The notes under the pieces were generated by a model. It saw only the letters and a list, made by a program, of their open reading frames with translations. It was not told the DNA's origin and searched no databases. A stretch of 64,000 bases of DNA from PALSA-1336 sp038203095 (GTDB taxonomy: Bacteria; Patescibacteriota; Doudnabacteria; UBA920). Location of the stretch: positions 6,284 through 70,283 of the forward strand of contig JBBREH010000002.1 of assembly GCA_038203095.1 (NCBI GenBank), read 5' to 3'. Position numbers and translations under genes: made by a program. Below are positions 16,641-24,623 of this stretch, piece after piece (position 1 is the first letter of the stretch; each line of letters begins with the position of its first letter).

Positions 16641-17117
16641 ATGCCTCACCTAATTATCTTTGGAGCGCAATATCTCTATTTAGTTATTATAGCCATTGCT
16701 GTAATTTACTTTTTTATACAACCCCGATTAAGGCAAAAGGACATTGCTTTATTTTGTCTTTTTGCATTACCTTTAATGTATATTGGGTTAAAAATTTCAG
16801 CGTCGCTATATTTTGACCCAAGACCTTTTGTAATAGGACACTTTACCCCTTTAATTGCCCATACTTCTGATAATGGTTTTCCGTCTGACCATGCTCTATT
16901 AACGAGTGCTATTTCATCTGTAATATTTTTCTTTAATAAAAAGGTTAGCGGGGGACTTTGGGTATTAACCATTTTAGTTGGAATTTCTCGGGTAATGGCA
17001 GGACTACATCATACTGTAGATATAGTAGGGGCTATGACTATCTCTATAATAGTCGCCTTTGTGGTAGATTATGTCCTTAGACACTCCAAGGTTATTGATT
17101 ACAAAAATAATTTTTAA
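16641..17117 (+). CDS. PAP2-family membrane phosphatase (undecaprenyl-diphosphatase-like)
   Basis: 158 aa. All three PAP2 signatures are present: KISASLYFDPRPF, FPSDHALL and SRVMAGLHHTVDIVG (catalytic His and Asp). Several hydrophobic helices place it in the membrane. Relatives dephosphorylate undecaprenyl pyrophosphate or similar lipids; the substrate is inferred. The start at 16641 is chosen because TATAAT (16629-16634) lies 6 nt before it, a leaderless arrangement seen repeatedly here; an upstream ATG at 16587 would lie before the -10 box. Confidence 0.82.
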   Translation: MPHLIIFGAQYLYLVIIAIAVIYFFIQPRLRQKDIALFCLFALPLMYIGLKISASLYFDPRPFVIGHFTPLIAHTSDNGFPSDHALLTSAISSVIFFFNKKVSGGLWVLTILVGISRVMAGLHHTVDIVGAMTISIIVAFVVDYVLRHSKVIDYKNNF

Positions 17118-17162
17118 TAATTTAGGTCTTTGGTTAAATATGGAAATATAACTACGTCAGTC

Positions 17163-17178
17163 TTCATGAAAATTTCAT
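17163..17178 (+). promoter_or_regulatory. Predicted response-regulator site, TTCAT-N6-TTCAT
   Basis: TTCAT at 17163-17167 and 17174-17178, an 11-bp direct repeat typical of OmpR/PhoB-type binding sites. It lies about 20 bp upstream of a TATATT box and 22 bp before the response regulator start. Matching sites occur at 18908 and 19406. Confidence 0.5.
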
Positions 17179-17200
17179 CTTGTCCATTCAAACTATATTT

Positions 17201-17875
17201 ATGAGAATCCTAATTATTGAAGATCAAGAAAAATTAGCAAAGAGCCTTAAAAAGGGTTTAGAACAAAAAGGCTATGTTGCTGACTATCTTTTAGATGGCG
17301 ATGCCGGCCAGCGCCGCATTGAGATGAAGGAAAAGGATTATGACGCCGTAATTCTTGATTTAATGTTGCCCAAACGAAATGGGGTAGATGTCTGTAAAAA
17401 TTGGCGTAATCAGAGCATCTCAATCCCTGTGCTTATGCTTACTGCCAAGGATGCCTTGCCGGACAAAATCCTCGGGCTTGACTGTGGTGCTGATGATTAC
17501 ATGGTTAAGCCTTTTAGCCACGAGGAACTTACTGCCAGGCTTAGGGCTTTGCTGCGGAGGCCAAAACAAACTTTGCCTGCAAATTTAAATGTTGGCGACT
17601 TGCTGTTAAATCCTTCAAAAAAAGTTATAACCTGCAAAGGCATTGAACTTTCTTTAACCGCAAAAGAGTTTGTACTGCTGGCATATTTTATGCGCAACAA
17701 AAACGTGGTACTTAGCAAAGAACAAATATTAGAACACGTCTGGAATTACGATGCTGACTCCTTTTCAAATATTGTAGATGCACATATAAAAAACCTGAGG
17801 AAAAAATTAAGTAAAGTCCATTATGAACACGTACTACAAACCGTTCGGGGAATGGGTTACCAGCTTAAGGTTTAA
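17201..17875 (+). CDS. OmpR/PhoB-family response regulator
   Basis: 224 aa. Receiver domain with the acidic pair EDQ (residues 8-9), phospho-acceptor Asp in VILDLMLPKRNG, Thr/Ala in MLTAKD and Lys in VKPF. A C-terminal winged-helix DNA-binding domain (about residues 125-222) ends QTVRGMGYQLKV, the usual family terminus. The ATG at 17201 gives a standard N-terminus (MRILIIEDQEKLAKSL). It overlaps the histidine kinase gene by 53 nt in another frame, so both are co-translated. A TTCAT direct repeat in its own promoter suggests autoregulation. Confidence 0.93.
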   Translation: MRILIIEDQEKLAKSLKKGLEQKGYVADYLLDGDAGQRRIEMKEKDYDAVILDLMLPKRNGVDVCKNWRNQSISIPVLMLTAKDALPDKILGLDCGADDYMVKPFSHEELTARLRALLRRPKQTLPANLNVGDLLLNPSKKVITCKGIELSLTAKEFVLLAYFMRNKNVVLSKEQILEHVWNYDADSFSNIVDAHIKNLRKKLSKVHYEHVLQTVRGMGYQLKV

Positions 17876-18842
17876 TCCTTTCCAAAAGGCTCGAATTAAA
17901 TTAACCGCATTTTATATATTAATGCTTGTGGTTATTTTGTGCGTATTCAGTTTTACTTTGTACTTTGCTTTAGCACAGAACCTTAGAGGAGATTTAGACG
18001 GCGAAATTACAGACGAATCTGCCCAAGTAAGAGTAATTAACCAAACTATCAATCACTTAAAAACTACCATAATTATTGCAGATGCAGGAGTATTATTGTT
18101 AATAAGCGCTTTAAGTTTTTATTTAGCAGGCAAGACATTGCGCCCTATTGAAGAAGCTCTTTTAGCCCAGCAGCAGTTTAGCGCCGACGCCTCTCACGAA
18201 TTTCGTACTCCTCTATCAATTATGAAAAGCGAATTTGAGGTTGCCTTGGAAAACAACCATATAAGCTCGGGAGAGGCCAAGGTGTTAATTAAAAGCAGTT
18301 TAGAGGAAGTTAACCACATGTCCGGTATGGTTGACCAGCTTTTAAAATTATCCCGCAGTGAGAACCATAAAACAACTTTTGAGAAGACGGCTGTTGATTT
18401 AGGGGAAATAGTTAAAACAGCCGTAAATAAAATGCAAAAGCTCGCGCAAAATAAAGGAACAGATTTAACCGTGGAAAATATCTCCGGCAGTAAAATTTTA
18501 GGCAACTCCGGCGCATTGCAAGAAATGGTTTTGAACTTATTACAAAATGCCATTGATTACACTCCAGCTGGCGGTAGTGTGACAGTTACTATTAAGTCGT
18601 TAACAAAATCCTGTAGCCTTATAATTCAAGATACCGGTATTGGCATTGATTCCAAAGACTTACCGCATATTTTTGAACGTTTCTACAAAGCCGATAACGC
18701 AAGAAGCCTACGTTCTAATAGTTCGGGTTTGGGGCTTTCCATTGTTTATGACATTGTCCAAAAACATAATGCTAAAATAAAGATAATCAGCAATATAAAT
18801 AAAGGTACTACGGTTACTGTTATTTTTTCAGCATTTTTCTAA
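17823..18842 (+). CDS. Sensor histidine kinase
   Basis: 339 aa. Two transmembrane helices (about residues 27-50 and 80-103) enclose a very short extracytoplasmic loop of about 28 residues, so it may sense a membrane signal or need a partner. H-box FSADASHEFRTPLSIM (about 120), N-box NLLQNAIDYTP, G1 DTGIGI, F-box FERFYKADNARS and G2 GLGLSIV are all intact. The only available ATG overlaps the response regulator gene by 53 nt. No clear HAMP domain is seen. Confidence 0.92.
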   Translation: MNTYYKPFGEWVTSLRFNPFQKARIKLTAFYILMLVVILCVFSFTLYFALAQNLRGDLDGEITDESAQVRVINQTINHLKTTIIIADAGVLLLISALSFYLAGKTLRPIEEALLAQQQFSADASHEFRTPLSIMKSEFEVALENNHISSGEAKVLIKSSLEEVNHMSGMVDQLLKLSRSENHKTTFEKTAVDLGEIVKTAVNKMQKLAQNKGTDLTVENISGSKILGNSGALQEMVLNLLQNAIDYTPAGGSVTVTIKSLTKSCSLIIQDTGIGIDSKDLPHIFERFYKADNARSLRSNSSGLGLSIVYDIVQKHNAKIKIISNINKGTTVTVIFSAFF

Positions 18843-18907
18843 CTGTGGACAAGTTTTTTATAATATAATTTTATATAGCTTAATTAAGCTGTCTTTTTTT
18901 ATACCTC

Positions 18908-18923
18908 TTCACGTTCATTTCAT
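18908..18923 (+). promoter_or_regulatory. Predicted response-regulator site, TTCAC-N6-TTCAT
   Basis: TTCAC (18908-18912) and TTCAT (18919-18923), 11 bp apart, with a further TTCAT at 18914. It ends about 16-18 bp before a TATATA box of the secreted-protein gene. Confidence 0.5.
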
Positions 18924-18978
18924 CCGCCATTGTTAAAGTATATATATGAGAAAAATTAACTAAGAAAGGAACAAAAAA

Positions 18979-19257
18979 ATGAACATAAGAATAAAAGCCG
19001 CTGCACTCTTGTCTGCTGGCGCAATAGTCGCAACTGCTGGAGCAATTGCTCTACAAACCCATGCCCAACAGGGCCCTACTCAGCCTGTTACACATGTGCA
19101 GAATCAGGCTACACAAACTCCGGCAGTTGTTTCAACTACAACTGGCGATAAAGTAACGCCTCAGGATACTGACAATATCCAAGACCCGGGTAATAGTGAA
19201 AAGCCGGATGCGCCGGACGCCACCGAAGTAAAGGGCGTGGATGCAAACGATAACTAA
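18979..19257 (+). CDS. Small secreted acidic protein, interrupted by an in-frame stop
   Basis: 92 aa with a typical Sec signal peptide (MNIRIKAAALLSAGAIVATAGAIALQTHAQQ) and then a Pro/Thr/Asp-rich, probably disordered chain. GAAAGGAAC gives a good ribosome binding site 8 nt before the ATG. After the TAA at 19255-19257 the same frame stays open for 24 more codons of the same composition (AGDTDTTPEKGQDDQ...) until TAA at 19330-19332, so the intact protein was probably 117 aa. It follows the two-component genes and carries their putative regulatory repeat. Function unknown. Confidence 0.7.
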   Translation: MNIRIKAAALLSAGAIVATAGAIALQTHAQQGPTQPVTHVQNQATQTPAVVSTTTGDKVTPQDTDNIQDPGNSEKPDAPDATEVKGVDANDN

Positions 19258-19335
19258 GCAGGCGATACCGACACCACTCCTGAAAAAGGACAGGACGACC
19301 AGTCGGAGACTCCTACAGCCACAACAAAATAACTA

Positions 19336-19382
19336 TTAACCCCAAACGCACGCCACTTCACCCCTGGCGTGTGTTTGGTTAA
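19336..19382 (+). terminator. Long hairpin after the secreted-protein gene
   Basis: A stem of about 18 bp (TTAACCCCAAACGCACGCCA with TGGCGTGTGTTTGGTTAA, with G-T pairs) over a 9-nt loop. It is not followed by a T run, so its role as a terminator or as 3' mRNA protection is uncertain. It directly follows the second TAA (19332), consistent with that stop being the original gene end. Confidence 0.5.
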
Positions 19383-19405
19383 GCTGTTAGCGCAATACGA
19401 AAAAA

Positions 19406-19421
19406 TTCATGAAATTTTCAT
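19406..19421 (+). promoter_or_regulatory. Predicted response-regulator site, TTCAT-N6-TTCAT
   Basis: TTCAT at 19406-19410 and 19417-19421, 11 bp apart, ending 10 bp before TATACT (19432-19437) upstream of the COG4705 gene. It matches the sites at 17163 and 18908. Confidence 0.5.
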
Positions 19422-19482
19422 TTTAGATAAATATACTTAAATTATTGAATTTTTAATTAATTGATTAAGCAATAATTTATTT

Positions 19483-20292
19483 ATGAACATACTTAATGGT
19501 ATAGAGGTAAATAAAAGTCTAGCCAAACAGCTTTTTAATAAAGTCCCGGAAGTCACTCTATACTTCTGGATTATCAAAATCTTGTGTACTACTGTAGGCG
19601 AGACTTTTTCAGATGCTTTGGATACAAAATTTAATTTAGGCTTAACTAATCTAACTTATATTATGGGAGCTTTACTCATAATCACTCTATTCTTCCAGTT
19701 CAAAGCAAAAAAGTACGCACCCGGCATTTACTGGCTGGCAGTTGTCTTAATAAGTGTAGTCGGCACATTAATCACCGATAATCTCACAGACAATTTAGGA
19801 ATTTCCTTGATGACAACCACCATTGTTTTCAGTATTGTGTTAGCCGTGGTCTTTGCGGTGTGGTATTCAGTGGAGAAAACATTATCCATAGAATCCATAG
19901 ATACATGGGGACGCGAAGCTTTCTATTGGCTTGCCATATTATTTACTTTTGCTCTTGGCACTGCGGCCGGAGACCTTATTGCGGAAAGATTCAGTCTCGG
20001 TTATGTAATATCAACTGCTATCTTTGTTGGAGCCATAGCCCTTGTCACTTTAGCAAGGTTCCGCTTTAAACTGAATGTGGTGCTCGCTTTTTGGATCGCT
20101 TATATTTTAACCCGTCCATTAGGGGCTTCTTTAGGGGATTTACTATCACAAGCTAAGAGTGATGGTGGCTTGGGTTTAGGTCCAACACTAACCAGTATAA
20201 TTTTTCTTGTAGCAATATTAGCAATTGTTGTCTACCTTGGAATTACCAAAAAGGATGTAACCCCTACTGAAAAAGTATTAGCAAAACAATAG
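19483..20292 (+). CDS. COG4705-like integral membrane protein
   Basis: 269 aa with about eight transmembrane helices arranged as four repeats, each carrying a G-x3-(S/D/G)-D motif at the membrane edge: VGETFSDAL (about residue 40), GTLITDNL (about 90), GTAAGDLI (about 164) and GASLGDLL (about 218). This internal repeat is typical of the uncharacterised COG4705 membrane proteins, often found beside two-component systems. Its promoter carries the TTCAT direct repeat, so it is a likely target of the neighbouring regulator. The biochemical function is unknown. Confidence 0.75.
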   Translation: MNILNGIEVNKSLAKQLFNKVPEVTLYFWIIKILCTTVGETFSDALDTKFNLGLTNLTYIMGALLIITLFFQFKAKKYAPGIYWLAVVLISVVGTLITDNLTDNLGISLMTTTIVFSIVLAVVFAVWYSVEKTLSIESIDTWGREAFYWLAILFTFALGTAAGDLIAERFSLGYVISTAIFVGAIALVTLARFRFKLNVVLAFWIAYILTRPLGASLGDLLSQAKSDGGLGLGPTLTSIIFLVAILAIVVYLGITKKDVTPTEKVLAKQ

Positions 20293-20321
20293 CTTCCTGT
20301 AATGGGGCTCTGCCTTGAAGC

Positions 20322-20944
20322 ATGATAAATAAAACTATGAACTTACTGGATGCAGATACAATAATAAAAGCTGGGGGTTATGCTGCTATCTTTGGCATTC
20401 TCTTTGCAGAAACAGGTGTTCTTGTGGGGTTCTTTTTACCCGGAGATAGCTTATTGTTTACCGCAGGCTTTTTAGCTTCAGCCGGTTACTTGAACATTGT
20501 CATTTTAATATTAGTTTCGTTCTTCGCTGCAGTTTTAGGAGATACCTTTGGCTATGGTTTGGGTAAAAAGTATGGCCATAAGGTTTTTAGCCACAGCGGC
20601 TCGGTGCTTTTAAACCCAAACAACATACTTAAGGCTGAAAAATTCTATGCAAAGCATGGCGGTAAAACCATAATTTTTGCAAGGCTTGTACCGCTTATTC
20701 GCACCCTCGCCCCAATACTAGCCGGAGTCGGAAAAATGAAGTAAAAAATTTTTTTGTGTATAATCTTGTCGGTGCGGTTTTATGGACAGTGGGCTTAAGT
20801 CTTATAGGATATCACCTAGGCAAAATTATTCCGAGCACTGACCACTATATTTTATCTATTGTGTTTGGGATAATAACTATATCAATCTTACCTTCTATTA
20901 TTACGGTCATAACTGCAAAAACAAGAAAAAAATCAAGAACCTAG
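20322..20944 (+). pseudogene. DedA-family membrane protein, frameshifted
   Basis: The first frame (20322-20744) encodes the DedA N-terminus (FFLPGDSLLFTAGFLAS, GDTFGYGLGKKYGHK and ARLVPLIRTLAPILAGVGKMK) and stops at TAA 20742. The -1 frame continues at once with EVKNFFVYNLVGAVLWTVGLSLIGYHLG to 20944, the expected C-terminus. Restoring one base near AAGTAAAAAATTTTTTT would give GKMKYKNFFVYN, so a single base appears lost next to homopolymer runs. It could be a true pseudogene, a programmed frameshift or a sequencing error. DedA proteins are undecaprenyl-phosphate or phospholipid translocases. A second, intact DedA gene is at 47216. Confidence 0.85.
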
Positions 20945-20952
20945 AACAAATT

Positions 20953-22125
20953 ATGGCTATCGACTTTAAAACTCCTACAATAAAAATAGAAACTACTTCG
21001 CACCGCTCTCCGTTAAAATTTATTTTAAAATGCTTAAAAATTATCGCTTTAATTTTGCTAGCGATTGGCATTGCCGGAATACTTTTTGTTAAATTTAACA
21101 CATCAACGGCTGCGGAAATTACCGATAAATACCTGCGCCCCATTTTTGGCGACAAGCAGATTATTTTTTTAGAAAAAGTATTCTTTAATCTGTCCGATAA
21201 AGTAACTAAAGTAGTTTATAAATTTAAAAAGCCTTTTGCACCCCAGTTTATAAATTCAGAGGCTAGTTCTTTTATACCCACATCCCTTAATTTAAAACCT
21301 ATCCCTCTAAATCCCGCATTTACCCCTTTAAAAGGCGAGGGCTTATGGCATAGCATTCCACTCACCACTTTTCCTAATAAAGATGTAATGGCTTACACTT
21401 TTATTCGACCGGACTCAACCAGGTCTTTCGCCATCGTATCCTTAGTTAAAATAGATACTTCTGAACTTAGCATCGGAAGCGTTGCCGGGACAGTAGAGCC
21501 GGGGGGCAAAGTCGGCAAATACGGTACTGGTCGGGTGCCTAAAAGCATTGTACAAAGCGGTAAGCTCGTCGGAGCGTTTGATGGAGGCTTCCAATATAGA
21601 GACGGCGCCTACGGGATGATAGTCGGCAGCACTACTTATTTGCCATTAAAAAATGATTTAGGAACGGTTGTTGGCTATAAAGATGGCAGTGTCAAAATTT
21701 TTAATTTTACAAACCAAGATTTAGCTACTAGCACTGTCGTATTTGTACGTCAAAATGGACCAATGTTAATTGAAAATGGCAATATTACTGTAACTAACCC
21801 CTACAACCAAAAGGTATGGGGCAGAATTGTTGGAACGGATACTTTTACATGGCGCTCCGGAATTGGAGTAACACAAAACGGAGAATTAGTTTTTGCTGCC
21901 GGAAATAATTTAAGCCCGGTAACTTTAGCTCAAGCACTAAGCGTAGCCGGGGCTATAAATGCAATCCAGCTTGATATTAACCCTCACTGGGTACGCTTTA
22001 ATATTTTTAACTCCACAGGTTCAGGCCAATATAATTCCGCACCACTCAATAAGGATATGCAGGACGGGTCAAAAGAATATTTAACCGGCTATCAAAAAGA
22101 TTTTTTTTACATTTACAAGAAATAA
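20953..22125 (+). CDS. Phosphodiester glycosidase (NAGPA-domain) protein, membrane anchored
   Basis: 390 aa. An N-terminal transmembrane anchor (residues about 30-50) is followed by a linker and an exopolysaccharide-biosynthesis/NAGPA-type domain from about residue 150 to the end. Signature stretches: GKLVGAFDGGFQYRDGAYGMIV, VRQNGPMLIENG and TFTWRSGIGVTQNGELVFAAGNN, then AINAIQLDINPHWVRF. Family members cleave sugar phosphodiesters and act outside the membrane. It follows the dedA remnant by 8 nt and probably shares its transcript. Confidence 0.82.
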   Translation: MAIDFKTPTIKIETTSHRSPLKFILKCLKIIALILLAIGIAGILFVKFNTSTAAEITDKYLRPIFGDKQIIFLEKVFFNLSDKVTKVVYKFKKPFAPQFINSEASSFIPTSLNLKPIPLNPAFTPLKGEGLWHSIPLTTFPNKDVMAYTFIRPDSTRSFAIVSLVKIDTSELSIGSVAGTVEPGGKVGKYGTGRVPKSIVQSGKLVGAFDGGFQYRDGAYGMIVGSTTYLPLKNDLGTVVGYKDGSVKIFNFTNQDLATSTVVFVRQNGPMLIENGNITVTNPYNQKVWGRIVGTDTFTWRSGIGVTQNGELVFAAGNNLSPVTLAQALSVAGAINAIQLDINPHWVRFNIFNSTGSGQYNSAPLNKDMQDGSKEYLTGYQKDFFYIYKK

Positions 22126-22448
22126 GGGTACTTGCATAAACCCATGAGGACTTATGAAACTGTTGCCAAATGGCAGTTTGGCTAAGCTAAGTAAAAATTG
22201 GAGAGCTATTTGGCGTAGACAGAACTGTTATAACTAAGCACACTCAAAGCATCTACATGGGTAAAGAACTAAGGAAGAAGACAACTTGTGCAAAATTTGC
22301 ACAAGTTCAAAAAAAAAGGGGGTCAAATTTTTTCATTTGACATTTTGTAAATAAAGCAAAAAAGAAGTCAAGTTGACCAAAAAGCTAAACCTATGCTCTT
22401 TAAAGAAATATAATCAACTAAGCTTAAGAGATATTGGACAAAGAATTA
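22126..22448. other. Gene-free stretch with palindromes
   Basis: ACCCATG (22140-22146) and CATGGGT (22256-22262) bracket a 120-bp segment that includes a TGCCAAATGGCA hairpin. A near-perfect 25-bp palindrome built on ACTTGTGCAAA/TTTGCACAAGT lies at 22283-22307 and is followed by CAAAAAAAAAGGGGG, which does not fit a terminator on either strand. TTGACA (22337) and TATAAT (22408) are present but too far apart for one promoter. Confidence 0.45.
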
Positions 22449-22640
22449 ATGGCTTACACCACATCACAGTTTCGCATAAAATTAATAGGCTATAGACTCC
22501 TAAATAAAGCAGAATTTGGTTTTTCATTTTGGACGCCTAAGATCTTAGACCTCACTGCGCCAAAAGAAAATAATATAAAAAAGATTTTACAAAAATTGGT
22601 TTTCTATTCAGCGGTTAAAATCACAAAAGGCAAGACATGA
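22449..22640 (+). CDS. Small unknown protein (first of an overlapping pair)
   Basis: 63 aa (MAYTTSQFRIKLIGYRLLNKAEFGF...), basic, no transmembrane segment. Its stop overlaps the start of the next small gene (ATGA), which supports both being real. Not recognised. A TTG 15 nt upstream is an alternative start. Confidence 0.45.
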   Translation: MAYTTSQFRIKLIGYRLLNKAEFGFSFWTPKILDLTAPKENNIKKILQKLVFYSAVKITKGKT

Positions 22641-22846
22641 CCCCCTTACTTTTACTGTTTAAGCGTTTCTTATGGCAGCTTGCCGAAAGACACCCAGAAC
22701 TAATGACAGCAGAACTAATTGCGGAACTTTGCTCACCGGAGTACGAGCATCCAGTTACAAATCTTCAACATGTAGAATACATTACAAGCTGGGCTAAAAG
22801 GCATCGAATCCCTTTTGATATTGCGTGTGTAATTGCAACAGAATAA
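22637..22846 (+). CDS. Small unknown protein (second of an overlapping pair)
   Basis: 69 aa (MTPLLLLFKRFLWQLAERHPELMTAELIAELCSPEYEH...). Likely helical and soluble. Coupled by ATGA to the preceding gene. No family recognised; the pair lies between a NAGPA-domain gene and a TA-flanked repeat element. Confidence 0.45.
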   Translation: MTPLLLLFKRFLWQLAERHPELMTAELIAELCSPEYEHPVTNLQHVEYITSWAKRHRIPFDIACVIATE

Positions 22847-22940
22847 AAATATTTCGATGTATTGTTATAAAATTATAACTACGAATTCGGAAAACGAAAA
22901 GAATGTTAGAGTTGCAAAAGTTGGCAACAAATACTATAAA

Positions 22941-23102
22941 TAGGACTTACGCTTTTGAGCCAATTTCGAGGAATTTTGTGAGGATGTTTGGAAACGTAGC
23001 CAGCTACGGCGACAAATACCGCAGCAAAATAACGAAGAAATTGGCCAAAGCTGCTTTGAACCGGCGGAGCCGGATTCAAAAGCGGCAAGAGCGTAAGTCC
23101 TA
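22941..23102. mobile_element. MITE-like element, GGACTTACGC family, copy 1
   Basis: 162 bp with perfect 12-bp terminal inverted repeats TAGGACTTACGC / GCGTAAGTCCTA, the outermost TA being the probable target. The interior is a long imperfect palindrome (AATTTTGTGAGGATGTTTGGAAACGTAGC ... GCTACGGCGACAAATACCGCAGCAAAAT written here only by its arms at about 22972-23030). It has no coding capacity. A second copy of the same size lies at 41972-42133. TA flanks and size suggest a non-autonomous IS630/mariner-type element; no transposase is in the window. Confidence 0.75.
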
Positions 23103-23141
23103 ACGTCAATATTTTGGAATGTGTTTTTATTTTTGCTGATG

Positions 23142-23170
23142 TTGAGCTAACCTGAGACGAATGATATAAT
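23142..23170 (+). promoter_or_regulatory. Promoter of the ECF sigma factor gene
   Basis: TTGAGC (23142-23147), 17-nt spacer, TATAAT (23165-23170). The ATG at 23178 starts 8 nt after the -10 box, the distance expected for a transcription start at the A of ATG. It looks like a housekeeping promoter, not an ECF-type one. Confidence 0.65.
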
Positions 23171-23177
23171 TACCATT

Positions 23178-23747
23178 ATGCAATATTTTAGAACTTCTGA
23201 AACAGATGAAGCGCTTGTAATAAAATATTTGGCGGGGGATACCCAAGCTTTGGACGAATTGGTTTTGCGAAATTATAAACAAATTTTCTTTTTTTCCAAG
23301 ACTTTTGTAAAAAATGACGACGCGGCAGAAGATGCCACGCAGGAAACATTTGTAAAGGTTTGGAAAAATTTAAAGAAGTTTGATCCGCAAAAAAAATTCA
23401 AAACCTGGCTTTTTCAAATTGCCAAAAATACCTGTATTGACCATATTAGAAAAACCAAAACTGCGCCTTCTGCCCGGGAAATTGATGCCGAACAGGCCTT
23501 AAACGAATTAGAAAAAATTGTTGACCCTACTCCCTTACCTGAGCAAATTTTTGACGCTTTGGGATTTGAAAAGAATCTTGAACACGCTTTAAACATTTTA
23601 CCGGAGAATTATAAACTCGTAGCAACCCTGCATTTGCAGCAAAGCCTGACATTTGATGAAATTGCCGGGATTTTAAAAGAGCCTATTAATACGGTTAAAA
23701 GCCGTTACCGCAGGGCGCTGCTATTAATAAGAAAAAAATTAAACTAA
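23178..23747 (+). CDS. ECF-type RNA polymerase sigma factor
   Basis: 189 aa. Region 2: LDELVLRNYKQIFFFSKTFVKNDDAAEDATQETFVKVWKNLKKFDPQKKFKTWLFQIAKNTCIDHIR (core binding and -10 recognition, residues about 23-92). Region 4: ALNILPENYKLVATLHLQQSLTFDEIAGILKEPINTVKSRYRRALLLIRKKL (helix-turn-helix, about 137-188). No sigma 3 domain. A membrane protein gene about 400 nt downstream is a candidate anti-sigma factor, and the MacAB-like export operon behind it a candidate target. Confidence 0.93.
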   Translation: MQYFRTSETDEALVIKYLAGDTQALDELVLRNYKQIFFFSKTFVKNDDAAEDATQETFVKVWKNLKKFDPQKKFKTWLFQIAKNTCIDHIRKTKTAPSAREIDAEQALNELEKIVDPTPLPEQIFDALGFEKNLEHALNILPENYKLVATLHLQQSLTFDEIAGILKEPINTVKSRYRRALLLIRKKLN

Positions 23748-24155
23748 CCCGAATTTTGTTTTTAAAGTTTATCCGGAATCCTTTCAAAATATCCTCAGTC
23801 CGGACCATGCGCAATTTAGCCGGACTTAACCGGTGCGGGGCGTGGCTCTAAGCTCGAAGATTCCGGTAGGAGCGGATATTATCCGCCCGATTTGGAGGGA
23901 AGATGAGATCTCCCCCTACTCTGAATTGCGAAACTAAATAAATCCTGGTATTTTGAAATTACGATTAACATTATTTCCAGAAAATTTGCGTATGGCCCCT
24001 CAGTTTGCCCACGCGCCAAAATTTGTGTAATTAAATAGGCTTGCTTGTAAATTGGATGACAATCTTCCTGCGACGATCAATACCCTGTAAAAAAGTGTTT
24101 GATTTATCAACCTGCACCAAAAACTAAGCAAAACTCGTACTATTAATGAAATATT
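23748..24155. other. Structured gene-free stretch between sigma factor and its candidate anti-sigma
   Basis: CCGGAATC (about 23773) pairs with GATTCCGG (about 23859), GCGCAATTTAG (about 23810) with CTGAATTGCG (about 23920), and GCGGATATTATCCGC forms its own hairpin at about 23874. The unit could be a palindromic insertion or a structured mRNA part. The right half (23940-24155) shows nothing clear beyond AT-rich sequence just before the 24156 gene. Confidence 0.45.
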
Positions 24156-24623
24156 ATGAAAATTCCCAACCAAAACAACCCAGACTCCCTGGAAAAAGCC
24201 ATAACTAAACATTTTTCAAGCATTTCGATGTCAGGTTGTGACAGCGAGCTTTTTAATAAAATCATTAATAAAATCGAACTGGAAAAACAACTGGAAAAAT
24301 TAATCCCAAAACTCTGGGCGGCTTTTGTCTTGTTTTTAATCGGAGTAGCGACTCTGATTTTGGCAGTAAATTTTGCTTCCTCCGCCTTTGCCCAAAGCCC
24401 GGCCGCCAAATACCTCTCCTTAATTTTTACGGATTTTAGGGCTGTATTGGACAACTGGCAAGACTATACTTTTTCAATTTTAGAAAGCCTACCTTTAAGT
24501 CAGGTCGCTGTTTTACTAAGCGGCCTTTTAGCCGGAACATTTATTTTCGATTTTGGCTTTAGCCAATTTAGCAATTTTAAGGCAATACTTAACATGAAAA
24601 ATTATGGAACCCATCAACAATAA
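24156..24623 (+). CDS. Membrane protein, candidate anti-sigma factor
   Basis: 155 aa. A soluble N-terminus of about 50 residues (LEKAITKHFSSISMSGCDSELFNKIINKIELEKQLEKL) is followed by two transmembrane helices (about 52-76 and 113-133). The size, topology and place downstream of an ECF sigma gene fit an anti-sigma factor, but no zinc HxxxCxxC motif is visible. It overlaps the next gene by 20 nt. Assignment is by context only. Confidence 0.6.
   Translation: MKIPNQNNPDSLEKAITKHFSSISMSGCDSELFNKIINKIELEKQLEKLIPKLWAAFVLFLIGVATLILAVNFASSAFAQSPAAKYLSLIFTDFRAVLDNWQDYTFSILESLPLSQVAVLLSGLLAGTFIFDFGFSQFSNFKAILNMKNYGTHQQ

Noticed and set aside
22283..22307. Terminator at the ACTTGTGCAAA palindrome
   Set aside because: It is followed by CAAAAAAAAAG on the plus strand and by GTTGTC on the minus strand, so no T tract exists in either direction.
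22942..23104. CRISPR array (repeated palindromic units)
   Set aside because: No regular repeat-spacer series was found; the palindromic units are dispersed single elements and no cas gene is present.
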